Shown: positions 18,808 to 28,295, counted from the first letter of the stretch. The stretch: 64,000 nucleotides of DNA from Alistipes ihumii AP11 (GCF_025144665.1 NZ_CP102294.1:248001-312000), one strand, 5' to 3'. The notes: a model not told the origin generated them from the sequence alone. Program-made: numbers and translations.

Positions 18808-19230
18808 ATGAAGGCTCGGGATATGCAGGACTGTCTGCTCGGCCACGGCATCAAGCCGTCGGTTCAGCGTCTGGCCGTGATGGAATACCTGAAAACGCAT
18901 TGTACGCATCCGACGGCCGACGAGATATTCTCCGCCCTGAGCCCGACGATGCCGACTCTGTCGAGAACGACCGTGTATAATACGCTGAGACTGTTGGCAA
19001 GTCGAGGCGCCGTACTGTCTCTCGACATCGACGGGAAAAATACCCGTTTCGACGGAGATATCCGGCCCCATGCCCATTGGCTTTGCCGGGGTTGCGGCGC
19101 CGTGCGCGACCTGCCGCTGCCGGTCGACTCCCGGAGTCTGACAGTCCGGTTCGAGGAAGGGACGGTCGACGAGGTGCAGCTTTATTATAAGGGATATTGC
19201 GAAAATTGCCGAATGCAGTCGGAAGGCTGA
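18808..19230 (+). CDS. Fur-family peroxide/metal regulator (PerR-like)
   Basis: A 140-residue metalloregulator. A winged helix domain (residues 8-80) contains [13 protein letters not shown] and the recognition helix region [15 protein letters not shown]; the dimerisation domain carries [12 protein letters not shown] and a second zinc pair CENC at the end, the structural Cys4 site. The regulatory site residues [10 protein letters not shown] are compatible with PerR. PerR proteins repress peroxide defence genes until iron-catalysed histidine oxidation. The next gene, 31 bases on, is a rubrerythrin peroxidase, the classical PerR target. A palindrome next to the start suggests self-control. Fur or Zur cannot be excluded, but the neighbour favours PerR. 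Confidence 0.88.
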   Translation: MKARDMQDCLLGHGIKPSVQRLAVMEYLKTHCTHPTADEIFSALSPTMPTLSRTTVYNTLRLLASRGAVLSLDIDGKNTRFDGDIRPHAHWLCRGCGAVRDLPLPVDSRSLTVRFEEGTVDEVQLYYKGYCENCRMQSEG

Positions 19231-19261
19231 ACGAATAACAAAATCAAACTTAAACAGAAAG

Positions 19262-19819
19262 ATGGCTATGAAAAAGAAGTTTATCTGTACCGTATGCGGT
19301 TACGTGCACGAGGGAGAGGAAGCTCCCGAATTTTGCCCGCAGTGCAAGCAGCCCCGCTCGAAATTCAAGGAAGTGGTCGAGGGCGAGGCCATGACGTGGG
19401 CCGACGAACATGTGATCGGCGTGGCCAAGGGCGTCGATCCGGAAGTGCTGGAAGGTCTGCGCGCGCATTTCTCGGGCGAGTGCAGCGAGGTGGGAATGTA
19501 CCTGGCGATGAGCCGTCAGGCCGACCGCGAGGGATATCCCGAGATTGCCGAGGCTTTCAAGCGTTATGCATGGGAGGAAGCCGAGCATGCCGCCAAGTTC
19601 GCCGAGCTGCTGGGCGAGATCGTGTGGGACACGAAGACCAATGTCAAGGCCCGTATGGAGGCCGAGTGCGGCGCATGCGAGGACAAGAAGCGTATCGCTA
19701 CGCTGGCCAAGAAGCTGAACCTGGATGCGATTCACGATACGGTACATGAAATGTGCAAGGACGAAGCGCGTCACGGCAAAGGTTTTGAGGGCCTTTACAA
19801 TCGTTACTTCAAGAAATAG
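19262..19819 (+). CDS. Reverse rubrerythrin (NADH peroxidase)
   Basis: A 185-residue non-heme diiron peroxidase. The rubredoxin domain is at the N-terminus ([22 protein letters not shown], with two CxxC pairs), the reverse of classical rubrerythrin. The ferritin-like four-helix domain follows, with carboxylate ligands in [33 protein letters not shown] and [10 protein letters not shown]. It reduces hydrogen peroxide in the cytoplasm of anaerobes. It lies 31 bases after the PerR-like gene and is followed by tandem hairpins. The ATG at 19262 (MAMKKKF) is probable; 19268 is equally possible. Confidence 0.94.
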   Translation: MAMKKKFICTVCGYVHEGEEAPEFCPQCKQPRSKFKEVVEGEAMTWADEHVIGVAKGVDPEVLEGLRAHFSGECSEVGMYLAMSRQADREGYPEIAEAFKRYAWEEAEHAAKFAELLGEIVWDTKTNVKARMEAECGACEDKKRIATLAKKLNLDAIHDTVHEMCKDEARHGKGFEGLYNRYFKK

Positions 19820-19827
19820 TCGAACTG

Positions 19828-19897
19828 TCTGCGGGCAACACCCGCAGACGAGCGATCGTGGAAAGGGAGGCTTTGCAGGGCCTCCCTTCGTTTTTTT
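19828..19897 (+). terminator. Tandem hairpins ending the perR-rubrerythrin unit
   Basis: First an 8-bp stem (19828-19835 with 19841-19848), then a 9-bp stem (19863-19871 with 19880-19888) followed by CG and seven Ts (19891-19897). The second is a canonical intrinsic terminator. Confidence 0.85.
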
Positions 19898-19987
19898 GAG
19901 TGTTTCGTGATCGGAAACGAATTTCCGACGGCGCAAGGACGGAATACCCATACCGTTGTATCCGCGCGAATGCACGGAACGCTTGAT

Positions 19988-20518
19988 CTAGTCCCGCTTC
20001 ATGACGATGCTGCGCAGATCGCGGTCGAACCGGTCGTATTGGGGCTGCGTGATCGTTCCGGGGTAGGAAAGCACGGTCAGCATGAATCCGCGGGGATCGT
20101 CCTCGTGGTAGAGATGCTGCGTGTGGCGGTAAGGATTCGTCCGGAACCCGAGTTTTTCGTAAAAGCGAAGCCGCCGCGTAGTCGGTTCGTCGACTACGGG
20201 CTCGATTTCGAGGATGACCGTCTTGTCGGTCGATCCGCACAGATGTTTCATGATCCGACTGCCGTACCCTCCGCTCCGAAGCGACGGATCGATGCACAGG
20301 TGCTCGATATATACGTAAGAGTCGAACTCCCAGTAACCGACCAGTCCGACGAGTTTCCCTTCGTCGGTATAAGCGAGCAGACTGTAAAGTTCCGATCGCA
20401 AAGCCGTTCTTTGGTGCTCGAGCGTCCGTCGCTCGACCCGAGGAAAGCTGTCGTTATACAGTTTCCAAATCTGGGCGAACAGGGGGTGCTCGGTCGTCTC
20501 GATTCGTATGGGCTCCAT
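19988..20518 (-). CDS. GNAT family N-acetyltransferase
   Basis: A 176-residue GCN5-related acetyltransferase. The core shows a beta-bulge strand VYIEHLCIDPSLR followed by the acetyl-CoA loop SGGYGSRIMKHL and a late motif RRLRFYEKLGFRTN. No signal or membrane part. The ATG at 20518 begins MEPIRIETTEHPLF; a further methionine six codons upstream overlaps the promoter -7 box and is unlikely. The substrate is unknown. It is convergent with rubrerythrin and divergent from glpD. Confidence 0.85.
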   Translation of the reverse strand: MEPIRIETTEHPLFAQIWKLYNDSFPRVERRTLEHQRTALRSELYSLLAYTDEGKLVGLVGYWEFDSYVYIEHLCIDPSLRSGGYGSRIMKHLCGSTDKTVILEIEPVVDEPTTRRLRFYEKLGFRTNPYRHTQHLYHEDDPRGFMLTVLSYPGTITQPQYDRFDRDLRSIVMKRD

Positions 20519-20523
20519 GCGGG

Positions 20524-20531
20524 CAAAGATA
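20524..20531 (-). promoter_or_regulatory. -7 element almost touching the GNAT start codon
   Basis: Minus-strand TATCTTTG ends five bases before the ATG at 20518. At the usual spacing the transcript would start at or next to the A of ATG. Confidence 0.5.
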
Positions 20532-20765
20532 GTCAAATGAACGGAACGGACAAAAAATGGTATGCCGTTTGGGAAATGTCGCCGATTATTTTATATTTGT
20601 ATATCGTTGCTTGCGGACGCGGACAATCGGGGAACCTGCGGCGAGAAGTGTCTGAGAAACAACGGGGCGGAAGGAGGAAAAAAGCAGTCTGTCGCTTGTC
20701 TTTGGTCGACCGGATCGAGTTTAGCATTCTATTTGTTGGACGTTCAGAGTTCAAATCTTAATCGT

Positions 20766-22337
20766 ATGAATAGGGACCAATTGTTGGAAAGGCTGGAGCG
20801 CGAGCGCTCGTGGGATTTCGTCGTGATCGGAGGGGGCGCTACCGGGCTGGGAATCGCCGTCGATGCGGCTTCGCGCGGATTCCGGGTGGCTTTGCTGGAG
20901 CAGGCCGATTTTACCAAATCGACGTCGAGCAAAAGTACGAAGCTCGTACACGGAGGCGTTCGCTATCTGGCTCAGGGCGACGTGAGGCTGGTGCTCGAGG
21001 CGCTCAAGGAGCGGGGGCTGATGCGTCGCAACGCGCCTCATCTGGTCAGGGACCAGTCGTTCGTCATTCCTTGCTATCGATGGTGGGAAGCTCCCTTTTA
21101 CGGAATCGGGCTGACGCTTTACGACCTGATGGCCGGCCGCCTTTCCTTCGGTCGGTCCCGCTATCTGAGCCGCAAACGCGCGCTGGAAGCGGTTCCCGCG
21201 CTGTCCGCCGACAAGCTGAGGGGCGGTATCCTGTATCATGACGGGCAATTCGACGATTCGCGCATGGCGGTCAATTTGGCTCAGACCGCTGTCGAGCACG
21301 GAGCCGTCGCGGTCAATTACGTCCGGGTCGAAAAGCTGCTCAAGACCGACGGCAGGCTTTCGGGCGTCGAGGCGGTCGATCTCGAAAGCGGCCGTCGCTT
21401 TCGGCTCGATGCGAAAACCGTTGTCAATGCGACGGGCGTTTTCGTCGATTCGATCCTTCAGATGGACGACCCGACCGGCATTCATCTGGTGCGTCCCAGT
21501 CAGGGAGTCCATTTGGTGCTCGACCGAAAGTTCCTTCGTAGCGAACAGGCCGTGATGATCCCGAAAACCGATGACGGCCGTGTGCTGTTCGCCGTTCCGT
21601 GGCATAACTACGTGGTGGTCGGCACGACCGACACGACGGTCGAGCGGCCGTCGCTCGAGCCCCGTCCGCTGGAGGAGGAGATCGATTTCATTCTCCGTAC
21701 GGCCGACCGTTACCTGAGCGGCCGTCCCCGGCGCGAGGACGTGCTGTCCGTCTTCGCCGGACTTCGTCCGCTGGCCGCCCCGAAATCGAGCGGGGAAAGT
21801 ACGAAGGAAATTTCGCGCAGTCACAAAATTATGGTGTCCGGGTCGAACCTGATCACGATCATCGGAGGCAAGTGGACGACCTATCGCCGGATGGCGCAGG
21901 ATACGGTCGACCGGGCCATTTCGCTGGGACTCGTTGCTCGGGCCCGCTGCGTGACCGAGAATCTGCGCATTCACGGATATCGCGAGACGACCGATTTCGA
22001 TCATTATCTTTATGTCTACGGATCGGATTTGGAAAAGGTAGAAGCGCTGATCCGCAGTTCGGAGGAAAACGGCCGGCAACTGCATCCCCGTTTCGGATTC
22101 CGCGTCGGACAGGTCGTGTGGGCCGTGCGCGAGGAGATGGCGCTGCATGTCGAGGATGTGCTGTCGAGGCGTATCCGGGCCCTGTTCCTCGATGCCCGGG
22201 CCGCGCGGGAAATGGCCCGTCCCGTGGCGGAGATCATGGCGCGCGAGCTGGGTCGTCCGGGAGAGTGGATCGAGTCCGAGACTCGCAGCTTCCAGTCTTT
22301 GTGCGACGGGTACGTATTGCAACGGGAACGAGTTTGA
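20766..22337 (+). CDS. glpD: Glycerol-3-phosphate dehydrogenase (FAD-dependent)
   Basis: A 523-residue flavoprotein oxidising glycerol-3-phosphate to dihydroxyacetone phosphate and passing electrons to the quinone pool at the membrane. The FAD-binding dinucleotide fold is FVVIGGGATGLGIAVDAASRG (residues 18-38). SSKSTKLVHGGVRYL is the family signature, and GLRPLAAPKSSG and IIGGKWTTYRRMA form the later FAD contacts. A C-terminal cap follows. The ATG at 20766 starts the conserved MNRDQLLERL; the upstream open frame is not conserved. First gene of glpD-glpK-glpF. No exact -7 box was found. Confidence 0.94.
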   Translation: MNRDQLLERLERERSWDFVVIGGGATGLGIAVDAASRGFRVALLEQADFTKSTSSKSTKLVHGGVRYLAQGDVRLVLEALKERGLMRRNAPHLVRDQSFVIPCYRWWEAPFYGIGLTLYDLMAGRLSFGRSRYLSRKRALEAVPALSADKLRGGILYHDGQFDDSRMAVNLAQTAVEHGAVAVNYVRVEKLLKTDGRLSGVEAVDLESGRRFRLDAKTVVNATGVFVDSILQMDDPTGIHLVRPSQGVHLVLDRKFLRSEQAVMIPKTDDGRVLFAVPWHNYVVVGTTDTTVERPSLEPRPLEEEIDFILRTADRYLSGRPRREDVLSVFAGLRPLAAPKSSGESTKEISRSHKIMVSGSNLITIIGGKWTTYRRMAQDTVDRAISLGLVARARCVTENLRIHGYRETTDFDHYLYVYGSDLEKVEALIRSSEENGRQLHPRFGFRVGQVVWAVREEMALHVEDVLSRRIRALFLDARAAREMARPVAEIMARELGRPGEWIESETRSFQSLCDGYVLQRERV

Positions 22338-22358
22338 CAATTCAAAAATCATATCGAA

Positions 22359-23861
22359 ATGGACAGTGAAAAATACATACTCGCCCTGGATCAGGGAACT
22401 ACTTCGTCCCGGGCCATTATCGTCAATCGGCAGGGGCAGGTCGTGGCCTCGTCTCAGCGCGGTTTCGAGCAGATCTTTCCCCGTCCCGGATGGGTCGAGC
22501 ACGATGCCTCGGAAATATGGTACACCCAGTCGTCGGTTGCCGCCGAGGCGGTCGCCAAAGCGAATCTGACCGGGCTGGACATCGCCTGCATAGGGATCAC
22601 CAACCAGCGGGAAACGACCGTGATCTGGGATCGGGAGACATCGCTGCCGGTCTATAACGCGATCGTGTGGCAGGACCGCAGGACCGCCGCCTACTGCGAG
22701 GAGCTCAAAGGCAAGGGCTACGAGCAGGCGATTCATCAGAAGACCGGCCTGATTCTGGACGCCTATTTCTCGGCGACCAAGATCAAGTGGATTCTCGATA
22801 ACATCGAGGGCGTGCGCGAGCGCGCGGAGAAGGGCAAGCTCTGCTTCGGAACGATCGACAGCTGGCTGGTCTGGCGGTTTACGCGGGGTGGGGCGCATGT
22901 GACCGACGTGTCGAATGCGTCGCGTACGATGCTCTTCAATATCCACACGCAGCAGTGGGACGACGATCTGCTCGAATTGTTCGATATTCCCCGAGCGATT
23001 CTGCCCGAAGTAAAGGCCAGCAGCGAAGTTTACTGCGATACGGCCACGACGCTCTTTTCGACGAAGATACCCATTTCGGGCATTGCCGGCGACCAGCAGG
23101 CCGCTCTTTTCGGACAGCTTTGCGTCGAGCAGGGCATGTCCAAGACGACCTACGGAACGGGTTGCTTCGTGATGATGAATACCGGCGACCGGCCGGTTTT
23201 TTCCCAAAACGGGATGCTGACTACGATCGCATGGAAGATAGGGGAGCAAATAACTTATGCGCTCGAGGGGAGCGTCTTCGTCGGCGGAGCCGCGATTCAA
23301 TGGCTGCGCGACGGCTTGGAAATCGTCCGCTCGGCGCACGAGACCGAAGAGTTGGCGCTGTCGGTCGCCGACAGCGACGGAGTCTATTTCGTTCCGGCCC
23401 TGACGGGCCTGGGCGCGCCCTATTGGGATCAGTACGCGCGGGGACTTCTGGTCGGTCTGACCCGAGGAACGACGAGGGCCCATATAGTCCGTGCGGCGCT
23501 CGAGGGCATCGCTTTCGAGGTGTACGACGTGATCCGGGCCATGGAGCACGACGCGACGCGGCGCTCGACGGAAATGAAAGTGGACGGAGGTGCCGTGGCG
23601 AACAATTTCCTGATGCAGTTCCAGTCCGACCTGACGCGCGGCGGGGTCGTCCGGCCGAAGATTCTGGAAACGACGGCGATGGGAGCGGCCTATCTGGCCG
23701 GACTGGCCGTCGGCTTCTGGAAGGATACGGAGGAGATCGGCCGCTACGCCGAGGTCGAGCGACGCTTCGAGCCCGAAATGCCGCAGTCCGAGGCCGAGCG
23801 CAGGATCGAGCGCTGGCATGAAGCCGTCGGCCGCGCCGGAGGCTGGGCCAAGGACGACTGA
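22359..23861 (+). CDS. glpK: Glycerol kinase
   Basis: A 500-residue FGGY kinase making glycerol-3-phosphate with ATP. The N-terminal [14 protein letters not shown] phosphate loop, the [10 protein letters not shown] and IVWQDRRTA glycerol-site region, [10 protein letters not shown], and [14 protein letters not shown] in the second domain are all as in canonical GlpK; the C-terminal [18 protein letters not shown] closes the adenine pocket. It starts 21 bases after glpD, so the kinase and the dehydrogenase are likely translated from one message. Confidence 0.97.
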   Translation: MDSEKYILALDQGTTSSRAIIVNRQGQVVASSQRGFEQIFPRPGWVEHDASEIWYTQSSVAAEAVAKANLTGLDIACIGITNQRETTVIWDRETSLPVYNAIVWQDRRTAAYCEELKGKGYEQAIHQKTGLILDAYFSATKIKWILDNIEGVRERAEKGKLCFGTIDSWLVWRFTRGGAHVTDVSNASRTMLFNIHTQQWDDDLLELFDIPRAILPEVKASSEVYCDTATTLFSTKIPISGIAGDQQAALFGQLCVEQGMSKTTYGTGCFVMMNTGDRPVFSQNGMLTTIAWKIGEQITYALEGSVFVGGAAIQWLRDGLEIVRSAHETEELALSVADSDGVYFVPALTGLGAPYWDQYARGLLVGLTRGTTRAHIVRAALEGIAFEVYDVIRAMEHDATRRSTEMKVDGGAVANNFLMQFQSDLTRGGVVRPKILETTAMGAAYLAGLAVGFWKDTEEIGRYAEVERRFEPEMPQSEAERRIERWHEAVGRAGGWAKDD

Positions 23862-24093
23862 CGGGGCGTACCGCTTTTCATTGCGGCCCCTCAGGCCGGC
23901 GGGCGACGGGGCCTAATCGCTCCCTGAACCCTGCTCATAGGCGGGAGATGACAGCCGGTCCTGCCTTGATATGAGAAGACTCGGCGCGCCGGACGCTGCG
24001 GCCCGTCGCTCGTACTATGCCCGGATTGCGGGCCTGACAGGAAAGCGAAAGGGCGAAACGGAAGAAACCCTACGAAACGAATACAATGGAGTT

Positions 24094-24834
24094 ATGACAC
24101 CTTTTACAGCGGAATTACTCGGGACGATGCTTATGATCCTGATGGGCGACGGCGTAGTCGCCAACGTGGTACTCGACAAAACCAAGGGACATGCCGGAGG
24201 CTGGATGGTCGTTACGACGGCATGGGCGTTGGCCGTGTTCGTCGGGGTCGTCGTGGCGGCTCCCTACAGCGGCGCTCACCTGAACCCGGCCGTTACGTTC
24301 GCTTTTGCGCTGACGGGACAGTTTCCTTGGGAGCGGGTGCTCCCGTACGTGTCGGCCCAGATGATCGGGGCCGCGCTCGGGGCGGTTCTGGTTTGGCTGG
24401 CCTACAGGCCTCATTTCGAAGCGACGCCGGACCCTCGGACCAAGCTGGCCGTTTTCTGTACGGCTCCGGAAATTCGGCGCACCGGCTGGAATTTTCTCAC
24501 CGAGATGATCGGGACGTTCTCGTTGCTGTTCATCATCTTTTACATTACGGTCGGAGAGATCACGCTGTCGGACAATATCTCCACGTTGCCCGTTGGACTG
24601 GGCTCGGTCGGCGCCCTGCCGGTCGCGTTCACGGTCTGGGTGATCGGCCTTTCGTTGGGCGGTCCGACGGGCTATGCGATCAATCCTGCCAGAGACTTAG
24701 CGCCGCGCGTTGTCCATGCCCTGTTGCCGATCCGAGGCAAGGGCGGAAGCGACTGGAGCTATGCGTGGATTCCGGTCGCGGCACCTCTGTGCGGCGCGGC
24801 GTTGGCAGCGTGGCTTTATAATATGCTTCTGTAG
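24094..24834 (+). CDS. glpF: Glycerol facilitator (aquaglyceroporin)
   Basis: A 246-residue membrane channel of the MIP family with six helices and two half-helices. Both pore motifs are intact: HLNPAV (NPA at 64-66) and AINPARD (NPA at 197-199). The Arg-Asp following the second NPA is the mark of glycerol-conducting channels rather than water-only aquaporins. The ATG at 24094 begins MTPFTAELLG; the upstream open frame has no family similarity. It is 232 bases after glpK, a gap in which I see no promoter or gene, so a shared transcript is likely. Confidence 0.94.
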   Translation: MTPFTAELLGTMLMILMGDGVVANVVLDKTKGHAGGWMVVTTAWALAVFVGVVVAAPYSGAHLNPAVTFAFALTGQFPWERVLPYVSAQMIGAALGAVLVWLAYRPHFEATPDPRTKLAVFCTAPEIRRTGWNFLTEMIGTFSLLFIIFYITVGEITLSDNISTLPVGLGSVGALPVAFTVWVIGLSLGGPTGYAINPARDLAPRVVHALLPIRGKGGSDWSYAWIPVAAPLCGAALAAWLYNMLL

Positions 24835-24965
24835 CCGATTGCCCGGTTGCGCGGCGTTTTCGGTTTGACAGCGGGCGTTCAGAAGAACGAGATGCGCACG
24901 ATATTACCGGGGCCGGTTCAGAAGCTTTGGTGCAAAGAGGACCGCCGTTTGGGTGAGCGCTCACG

Positions 24966-24992
24966 GAAAAGCCCCGTCTGAAAACGGGGCTT
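24966..24992 (-). terminator. Terminator of the lipocalin-like gene
   Basis: A 9-bp perfect stem (24969-24977 with 24984-24992). On the minus strand it is followed by TTTTCC. It may also stop glpF transcription from the other side. Confidence 0.7.
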
Positions 24993-25018
24993 GAGGAAGA
25001 CTAAGGGTTCGCAGCCGC

Positions 25019-25582
25019 TTAATTTTCTTTTTCCAACACGGTCTCCGTTCCGTCGAGGCTCAGGAATGTCTTGCCGTCTTTCTCGACGATCGTGGCTGTT
25101 TGGGTATAATCGCTGGTCTGTCCGTTGCCGATGCTTCGGCCTTTGAGGATCACCTTGTCTGCCTCGCCCTGCAACTCCCACGATTCGATAGGGAGCGTCG
25201 CCATGTTGATGGAGCCGGCCTTGCCTTCGATTTGCAGTTCGACTCCCATCCGCTTCGTCGAATCGATCGGATCGGGCATGGTCCATTTGCCTATGGCTTT
25301 CGCATAGGTCGCGTCCGTGGCGACCTGGGTCGCCGGGGTGACTTCCGACATTTTCCCCTGATAAGTGACCGAAATCAGGTTGCCGATGAGCAGGCCGTTC
25401 GCATCCGTCTTGTCCGCTTCTTCGAGCGAGAACGTGTGCGTGTCGTCTCCCGTGAGGGCCTTCACCGTAACGGTATTCATCGAGGCGTCTACGATCACCC
25501 CGTCGAATCGGTTCGGCGTATTGTCCTTACACGCGGTCGAGGTCAACACTGCGGCGAGCGCGAGGGATAAGATTTTTTTCAT
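25019..25582 (-). CDS. Lipocalin-like lipoprotein
   Basis: A 187-residue exported protein. The signal peptide MKKILSLALAAVLTSTAC ends in a probable lipoprotein cysteine at residue 18. A first small beta domain (DGVIVDASMNTVTVKAL) is followed by a lipocalin-like domain opening with AIGKWTMPDPID, similar to the G.W..P lipocalin-like proteins common in Bacteroidales. The function is not known. The ATG at 25582 gives the signal peptide its normal Lys-Lys start. A sharp terminator lies behind it. Confidence 0.75.
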   Translation of the reverse strand: MKKILSLALAAVLTSTACKDNTPNRFDGVIVDASMNTVTVKALTGDDTHTFSLEEADKTDANGLLIGNLISVTYQGKMSEVTPATQVATDATYAKAIGKWTMPDPIDSTKRMGVELQIEGKAGSINMATLPIESWELQGEADKVILKGRSIGNGQTSDYTQTATIVEKDGKTFLSLDGTETVLEKEN

Positions 25583-25706
25583 AATCTTGACTTTTAATAA
25601 GAAAACGTTGTAAAGATAATTGTTTTTTGTCAAGTCGTGCCGAAACCGGTATAAAAATATATTCCCTTTACGTGGAGACGGAATCGCTTTGTCGGCCGGG
25701 GACGGG

Positions 25707-26207
25707 CTAACAGGTTTCATTTTGTTCCGAACCGCTCGGAGGCAGGTTTTCGTGTAGCGACAGATGGAGGATCGGATGCCTGATTCCGTGCGGATCGAAT
25801 TCGTCGCGTCCCGTTATCCGGAATCCTCTTTTCAGGTAGAATGTCTTGGCCGGGCGATTTTGCTCGTTCACGTCTACTCGCGTAGCTCTCAGTTCTTGGA
25901 TTGCCCGATCGAGCAGGCGGGAGCCCAACCCGCGTCCCTGATGTTCCGGTGCGACGAAAAGCATTTCGATCGTTTCGTCCTGCACGGCGCAGAACGCCGC
26001 GATCGTTTTCCCTATGCGGATGCCGAAAGGGGAGAGCGTGACAAGATAGCGGTCGTGTACGGCCTGCCGGTATAAAAGGATTTCGTGCTCGTTCAGAAAA
26101 TCGTGGGTCTTGCGTACCGACGCTTCCCAAACGTCGGTCAGCTCGTCGATGTCCGATTCTGAGAACCATTGAATCGTCGCGGTACGGAATGGATCGTCTT
26201 TCTGCAT
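25707..26207 (-). CDS. GNAT family N-acetyltransferase
   Basis: A 166-residue acetyltransferase. The central strand EMLFVAPEHQGRGLGSRLLDRA holds the acetyl-CoA pyrophosphate loop (Q/RxxGxG), and AKTFYLKRGFRITGRDEFD is the typical late motif. The N-terminal SDIDELTDVWEASVRKTHDFL resembles YjaB/YjdJ-type enzymes of this fold. The substrate is unknown. The ATG at 26207 begins MQKDDPFRTATI; earlier in-frame residues cross the promoter box. Confidence 0.85.
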   Translation of the reverse strand: MQKDDPFRTATIQWFSESDIDELTDVWEASVRKTHDFLNEHEILLYRQAVHDRYLVTLSPFGIRIGKTIAAFCAVQDETIEMLFVAPEHQGRGLGSRLLDRAIQELRATRVDVNEQNRPAKTFYLKRGFRITGRDEFDPHGIRHPILHLSLHENLPPSGSEQNETC

Positions 26208-26262
26208 AAGATGCGAGATATTACTGTCGGGCGGGCATTTCTTCCCGATCCGCGACTGGTTA

Positions 26263-26270
26263 CAAATATA
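26263..26270 (-). promoter_or_regulatory. -7 promoter element of the GNAT gene
   Basis: Minus-strand TATATTTG matches TAnnTTTG and lies 56 bases upstream of the ATG at 26207. Confidence 0.4.
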
Positions 26271-26358
26271 TGAAATATTTGCCGTCTGTCGCATGCGTTA
26301 TGACGACCATTCGATCCGCCGGATTGCAAGATGCGACCCTTCTTTCTATGTACGCCCG

Positions 26359-28116
26359 CTACAGAGTTGCCGTTTGGGGAGCCGCATCGGGCGGCAGGCG
26401 GCAGACGATCGCCTCGAAAGGCCGGAGCGCGATCGGGCCGGACGGCTCGATGCGGGTGCGATCGCTGTAGTTGCTCAGCAGGACTTCCGCATCCGTCGTG
26501 TCGGTATCGACCGTGGCGCAGGCTTCTTTCGGCGTGAAGTTGAGCAGAATGAGGAACCGTTCGTGGTTGCTTTCGCGCACGTAGGCGAATACTTGCTTGT
26601 TGTCGGCGTCGGTCAGTCGGAAGCTTCCGATTATCAGTTCGCGGTTCGACCTGCGGAGCCGCATCGCCTTTTTGAAATAGTTCAGCACCGAATCGGGGTC
26701 GTTCTGCTCGTCCTCCGCGTTGACCCGTTTTCGGTTCGGGTTGATTTTCAGCCAAGGCACTCCTGTGGTGAATCCCGCCCGTTCGCTGCCGTCCCATTGG
26801 AAAGGCGTTCGGGCATTGTCGCGGGCCGTTTGCTTCTGCTCCTCGAGAAAGGCTTTCGGGTCGCCTCCTTCCTTTCGGATCTGCAAGTAACGGTTTCGCG
26901 TATCGATGTCGTTGTAGTCGTCGATGTTCTCGAAGCGGATGTTGCTCATGCCGATTTCGTCTCCGGCCAGCCAGAAAGGCGTCCCGCGCATCGTGAGCAG
27001 GAAGGTGGCGAGCATCTTGGCCGCGTTTTCGCGATGCTCCGGCGCATCGCTTCCGAAGCGGCTGACCATGCGGGGCTGATCGTGGTTGCCCAAATAGACG
27101 GCCGGCCAGCCGTCGCCGGCCGCTCGGTCCAGTTCGGCGAACATCTTCTTGACCGCCAGCAGGCTATAGTCGATCCCGGTATCCGGTGCGTCGGGCTTGG
27201 TCGTCTTGCGCAAGTCGGGAATCTCGAACGTGTAAAGCATGTTCAGCTCTCGCCGCGACGGCTCGACGAAACGGTGCAGGTCCGGCGGCTTGACGCCCGA
27301 GCCTTCGCCGACGGTCATTACGGCATACCGGCTCGTGACCTGCTCGTTCATTTCCCGTAGGTAATCGTGCAGATGCGGCCCTTGGGAATAGTAGTCGAAC
27401 ATGTCGGGATATTTGCGCGAGTCGACTTCCGGGTACGAGATGTCTTTCGATATGTAGGGGATCGAGTCCATCCGGAAGCCGTCGATCCCTTTGTCGAACC
27501 AGAATCTCATCAGTTCGTAGATTTCATGCCGAACCCGGGGATTCTCCCATTTCAGGTCGGGCTGTTTGCGGGAGAAATAGTGCAGGTAGTAGGACATCGT
27601 CGCGAAATTGTACCTCCATGCGTTCCCTTCCTCGTCGAAAAAGCTTTTGCGTCGCGGAGGCTCTCCGTTCTCGATCGGCCACCAGTGGTAGAAGTCGTAG
27701 AAGGGATTCAGGCGCGATTTGCGGGCTTCGACGAACCACGGATGTTCGTCGCTCGTATGATTGACGACCAGATCGAGTACGAGTTTCATTCCCCGGAAAT
27801 GGACTTCGGCGAGCAGGTTGTCGAAATCGTCCATCGTGCCGAAATCGGCCATGATCCGGCGGTAGTTGCGTATGTCGTACCCGTTGTCGTCGTTCGGCGA
27901 ATCGTAGATCGGATTCAGCCAGATCACGTCGACGCCCAGATTCTTGACGTAGTCCAGGCGGGAAACGATTCCCTGCAGATCGCCGATGCCGTCGCCGTCG
28001 CTGTCCATGAAACTGCGCGGATAGATCTGATAGACCACGGCTTCTTTCCACCATGCGTTATGGGAGTCTGCGCTTGGCTCGGCTTGGAGTTCTCCGGCTC
28101 GTTCGTGCGAATTCAT
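26359..28116 (-). CDS. GH13 alpha-glucosidase (oligo-1,6-glucosidase-like)
   Basis: A 585-residue TIM-barrel enzyme hydrolysing alpha-glucosidic bonds of oligosaccharides, probably in the cytoplasm since no signal peptide is seen. Conserved GH13 regions: DLVVNHTSDEHPWF (I), GFRMDSIPYI with nucleophile Asp217 (II), VMTVGEGSG with acid/base Glu271 (III), and YLGNHDQPR with Asp346 (IV). The residue after the nucleophile is Ser, where oligo-1,6-glucosidases have Val and alpha-1,4-maltases have Thr, so linkage specificity is open. The usual QGEEIGM loop reads AGDEIGM. A C-terminal beta domain is present. It is flanked by unrelated genes on the same strand. Confidence 0.92.
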   Translation of the reverse strand: MNSHERAGELQAEPSADSHNAWWKEAVVYQIYPRSFMDSDGDGIGDLQGIVSRLDYVKNLGVDVIWLNPIYDSPNDDNGYDIRNYRRIMADFGTMDDFDNLLAEVHFRGMKLVLDLVVNHTSDEHPWFVEARKSRLNPFYDFYHWWPIENGEPPRRKSFFDEEGNAWRYNFATMSYYLHYFSRKQPDLKWENPRVRHEIYELMRFWFDKGIDGFRMDSIPYISKDISYPEVDSRKYPDMFDYYSQGPHLHDYLREMNEQVTSRYAVMTVGEGSGVKPPDLHRFVEPSRRELNMLYTFEIPDLRKTTKPDAPDTGIDYSLLAVKKMFAELDRAAGDGWPAVYLGNHDQPRMVSRFGSDAPEHRENAAKMLATFLLTMRGTPFWLAGDEIGMSNIRFENIDDYNDIDTRNRYLQIRKEGGDPKAFLEEQKQTARDNARTPFQWDGSERAGFTTGVPWLKINPNRKRVNAEDEQNDPDSVLNYFKKAMRLRRSNRELIIGSFRLTDADNKQVFAYVRESNHERFLILLNFTPKEACATVDTDTTDAEVLLSNYSDRTRIEPSGPIALRPFEAIVCRLPPDAAPQTATL

Positions 28117-28246
28117 AAAGTCGTTTTTCGGGATTGTCCTGCGAAAATTATACCGTTTTCCTGTTACGGTCCGACGCTTTGGCCCGATGGCGGAAACGGG
28201 ACGGGACGTTTGGAAAAGTGCGCGTTCGTTTATTCGTTTTTGAAAC

Positions 28247-28283
28247 GTAGCAGAGGCCGGGCTAATCCCCCGGCCTCTACTAC
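28247..28283 (-). terminator. Terminator of the coiled-coil protein gene
   Basis: A 10-bp GC-rich stem (28252-28261 with 28269-28278), extended by GTAG/CTAC outside a one-base bulge on each side. On the minus strand GTTTCAAAAA follows. It lies just past the stop at 28296. Confidence 0.7.
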
Positions 28284-28295
28284 TTACCTTATGAG

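Noticed and set aside
20735-20765. tRNA-like T-loop (GAGTTCAAATC) before glpD
   Set aside because: No acceptor stem, D-arm or anticodon arm could be fitted around it.
20751-23819. 1022-codon antisense open frame opposite glpD and glpK
   Set aside because: Mirror of two well-supported genes; no domain features.
23862-24093. Riboswitch between glpK and glpF
   Set aside because: The gap is GC-rich with short stems but shows none of the conserved cores I know.
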